Shown piece by piece: positions 30,060-37,881 of a stretch of DNA of 37,881 nt (position 1 is the stretch's first letter; each line of letters opens with the position of its first letter). The stretch covers positions 1-37,881 of the forward strand of contig JALORN010000037.1 in the NCBI GenBank assembly GCA_025458905.1, written 5' to 3'. The notes below the pieces were generated by a model that was given only the letters and a program-made list of their open reading frames with translations, ran no database searches and was not told the origin of the DNA. The position numbers and the translations under genes were made by a program. The DNA is from Steroidobacteraceae bacterium (lineage in GTDB: Bacteria > Pseudomonadota > Gammaproteobacteria > Steroidobacterales > Steroidobacteraceae).

Positions 30060-30139
30060 TAGTTATCCGCCGCTGTCCGGTTTGTCAACGTCTGTTTACG
30101 TACACCAAAGTTGACAGTCCCGGCCATGCGATCTAGGCT
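30060..30139. promoter_or_regulatory. Divergent aerR/bchF promoters with a shared PpsR-type operator
   Basis: The - strand promoter for aerR is TTGACA (30088-30083), 17 bp, TAACTA (30065-30060). The + strand promoter for bchF is TTGACA (30111-30116), 17 bp, TAGGCT (30134-30139). The two -35 boxes lie in the outer arms of a 34-bp palindrome (TGTCAAC at 30083-30089 and GTTGACA at 30110-30116, with TACGTA in the centre). Each arm is a near-match to TGT-N12-ACA (TGT-N12-ACG and CGT-N12-ACA), as expected for paired PpsR/CrtJ sites. Confidence 0.8.
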
Positions 30140-30151
30140 CGACCCGACTGA

Positions 30152-31990
<1,839 letters not shown>

Positions 31991-31991
31991 G

Positions 31992-33633
31992 ATGCAGCTC
32001 ACCCTCTGGACCTACGAAGGCCCGCCGCACGTCGGGGCGATGCGCGTCGCCACCGCGATGCAGGGCCTGCACTACGTGCTGCACGCGCCGCAGGGCGACA
32101 CCTACGCGGACCTGCTGTTCACGATGATCGAGCGGCGCGACCGCCGGCCGCCGGTGACCTACACCACGTTCCAGGCGCGCGACCTCGGCGGCGACACCGC
32201 CGAGCTCTTCAAGGACGCGGCCCGCGAGGCCTGGGAGCGCTTCCGGCCGCAGGCGATGCTGGTCGGCGCCTCGTGCACCGCGGAGCTGATCCAGGACGAC
32301 CCGGGCGGCCTCGCCCGCGCGCTCGACCTGCCGGTGCCCGTGGTACCCGTCGAGCTGCCCGCCTACCAGAAGAAGGAGAACTGGGGCGCGTCGGAGACCT
32401 TCTACCAGCTGGTGCGCGTTCTCGCAGGGCCGTCGGTCCCGCCGCCCGGCACCCCGCGTGCGCCCCGCCCCGCCGGGGCGCGCCCACGCTGCAACCTGCT
32501 GGGCCCCACCGCCCTCGGCTTCCGCCACCGCGACGACCTGCGCGAGGTCACGCGCCTGCTGGAGCGCCTCGGCGTCGAGGTCGCGCTGGTGGCCCCGTGG
32601 GGCGCCACGCCCGCCGACCTCGCGCGCCTCGGCGAGGCGGACTTCAACGTCGTGCTCTATCCCGAGATCGCCGCGCTCGCCGCGCGCTGGCTGCAGCGCA
32701 GCTTCGGCCAGCCGATGGTGACCACCGTGCCGATCGGCGTGAACGCGACCCGCGAGTTCGTCGCCGAGGTCGCGCGGCTCGCCGGCGTCGACCCCGCGCC
32801 CGCGCTCGCCGACGAGTCGTTGCGCCAGACCTGGTACTCGCGTTCGGTGGACTCGACCTACCTCACCGGCAAGCGCGTGTTCGTGTTCGGCGACGCGACG
32901 CACGCGCTCGCCGCCGCCCGGGTCGCCACCGAGGAACTCGGCTTCACCGTGGTCGGCCTCGGCAGCTACAGCCGGGAGTTCGCACGCGAGATCCGCGACG
33001 CGGCGAAGCGCTACGGCGTCGAGCCGCTGATCACCGACGACTACCTCGAGGTCGAGGCCAAGGTCGCCGCCGCGCAGCCGGAGCTGGTGTTGGGCACGCA
33101 GATGGAGCGGCACATCGCCAAGCGCCTGGGCGTGCCTTGCGCGGTGATCTCCGCACCCGTGCACGTGCAGGACTTCCCGGCACGCTATTCGCCGCAGATG
33201 GGATTCGAGGGCGCGAACGTGCTGTTCGACACCTGGGTCCATCCGCTGATGATGGGGCTCGAGGAGCACCTGCTCGGGATGTTCCGCGACGACTTCGAGT
33301 TCCACGAGGGCGCGGCGCCCTCGCACCTCGCGAACGTCGTCGAGTTCCGTCGCGACCCGGCGCCCGCTGCGGCGCGCCCGGATGCGACGCCCATTGCCGC
33401 ACCGGCTGGCGCGCCTGCCCCTGCGACCCCCGCTGGCCGGGGCGCCACGCCGGTCGCGGCAGCCCCGGGTGGTCCGGACGCGGTGGCGGGTGACGGGCCG
33501 CCGTCCTGGGCCGACGACGCCGAGAAGGAACTCAGGAAGATCCCGTTCTTCGTGCGCGCCAAGGCCCGTCGCAACACCGAGAAGTTCGCGCAGGAACGCG
33601 GCGTGACGCGGATCACCGTGGAGACGATCTACG

Positions 33634-33659
<26 letters not shown>
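31992..33659 (+). CDS. bchB: Light-independent protochlorophyllide reductase subunit B
   Basis: BchB completes the NB-protein. The 555-residue protein begins [18 protein letters not shown] and has Asp36 (APQGDTYAD), the unusual aspartate ligand that completes the NB cluster. Later blocks include [31 protein letters not shown] and [22 protein letters not shown] Pro/Ala-rich linker of about 50 residues (roughly 455-505) joins the core to the C-terminal domain ending [21 protein letters not shown]. It begins directly after bchN, and its last 26 bases overlap the start of bchH. Confidence 0.97.

Positions 33660-37881
<4,222 letters not shown>

Overview
This is a very GC-rich (by eye above 70%) chromosomal window from a phototrophic proteobacterium. 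Its right-hand third is one end of a photosynthesis gene cluster for bacteriochlorophyll synthesis: bchF, bchN, bchB, bchH and bchL on the + strand, and aerR, ppsR, bchG, bch2/pucC-like, bchP and tspO on the - strand. The rest is mostly housekeeping and nutrient genes. The RraB-like protein, large NAD-glutamate dehydrogenase, GpmA, MtgA and SahR-like regulator fit a gammaproteobacterium, or less likely a betaproteobacterium. That placement is inference from gene content only. I see no mobile elements, CRISPR arrays, rRNA or tRNA.

Layout. 1-2087 (+): prmC (cut by the window edge), ppiB, mtgA. 2102-7855 (-): a methionine/SAM-cycle operon, sahR-like regulator > metF > metH. 8015-15090 (+): marR, NAD-glutamate dehydrogenase, a family 2 glycosyltransferase and gpmA with its own promoter. 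15038-17403 (-): [2Fe-2S] ferredoxin, crotonase-family enzyme, membrane-anchored RraB-like protein and a TetR regulator whose 3' end overlaps gpmA. 17468-21540 (-): a thiamine salvage operon, TPP riboswitch > TonB-dependent receptor > YkoF-like small protein > PnuT-like permease > thiamine-kinase-like protein. 21801-23060 (+): PhzF-family protein and Rieske ferredoxin. 23105-27411 (-): bchG > bch2/pucC-like > bchP > tspO > small membrane protein. 27492-29919 (-): aerR > ppsR. 30171-37881 (+): bchF > bchN > bchB > bchH > bchL, the last running off the window.

How the photosynthesis genes work together. BchN, BchB and BchL are the three parts of dark-operative protochlorophyllide reductase. BchH is the porphyrin-binding magnesium chelatase subunit. 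BchF hydrates the 3-vinyl group. BchG attaches the isoprenoid tail and BchP reduces it. PpsR is the usual repressor of such genes and AerR its cobalamin-binding antagonist. Three promoters (aerR, bchF and bchG) share one design: a consensus -35 TTGACA whose last three bases are the ACA half of a PpsR/CrtJ-type TGT-N12-ACA site, followed by exactly 17 bp and a -10 box. The aerR and bchF promoters are divergent, and their -35 boxes are the outer arms of one palindrome at 30083-30116.

Most notable: bchH carries a net -1 frameshift near 35420 in otherwise intact sequence. The thiamine receptor mRNA appears to hide its Shine-Dalgarno inside the P1 stem of the TPP aptamer. An 18-bp perfect palindrome sits between the divergent sahR and marR genes. 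PpsR lacks one of the two conserved redox cysteines.
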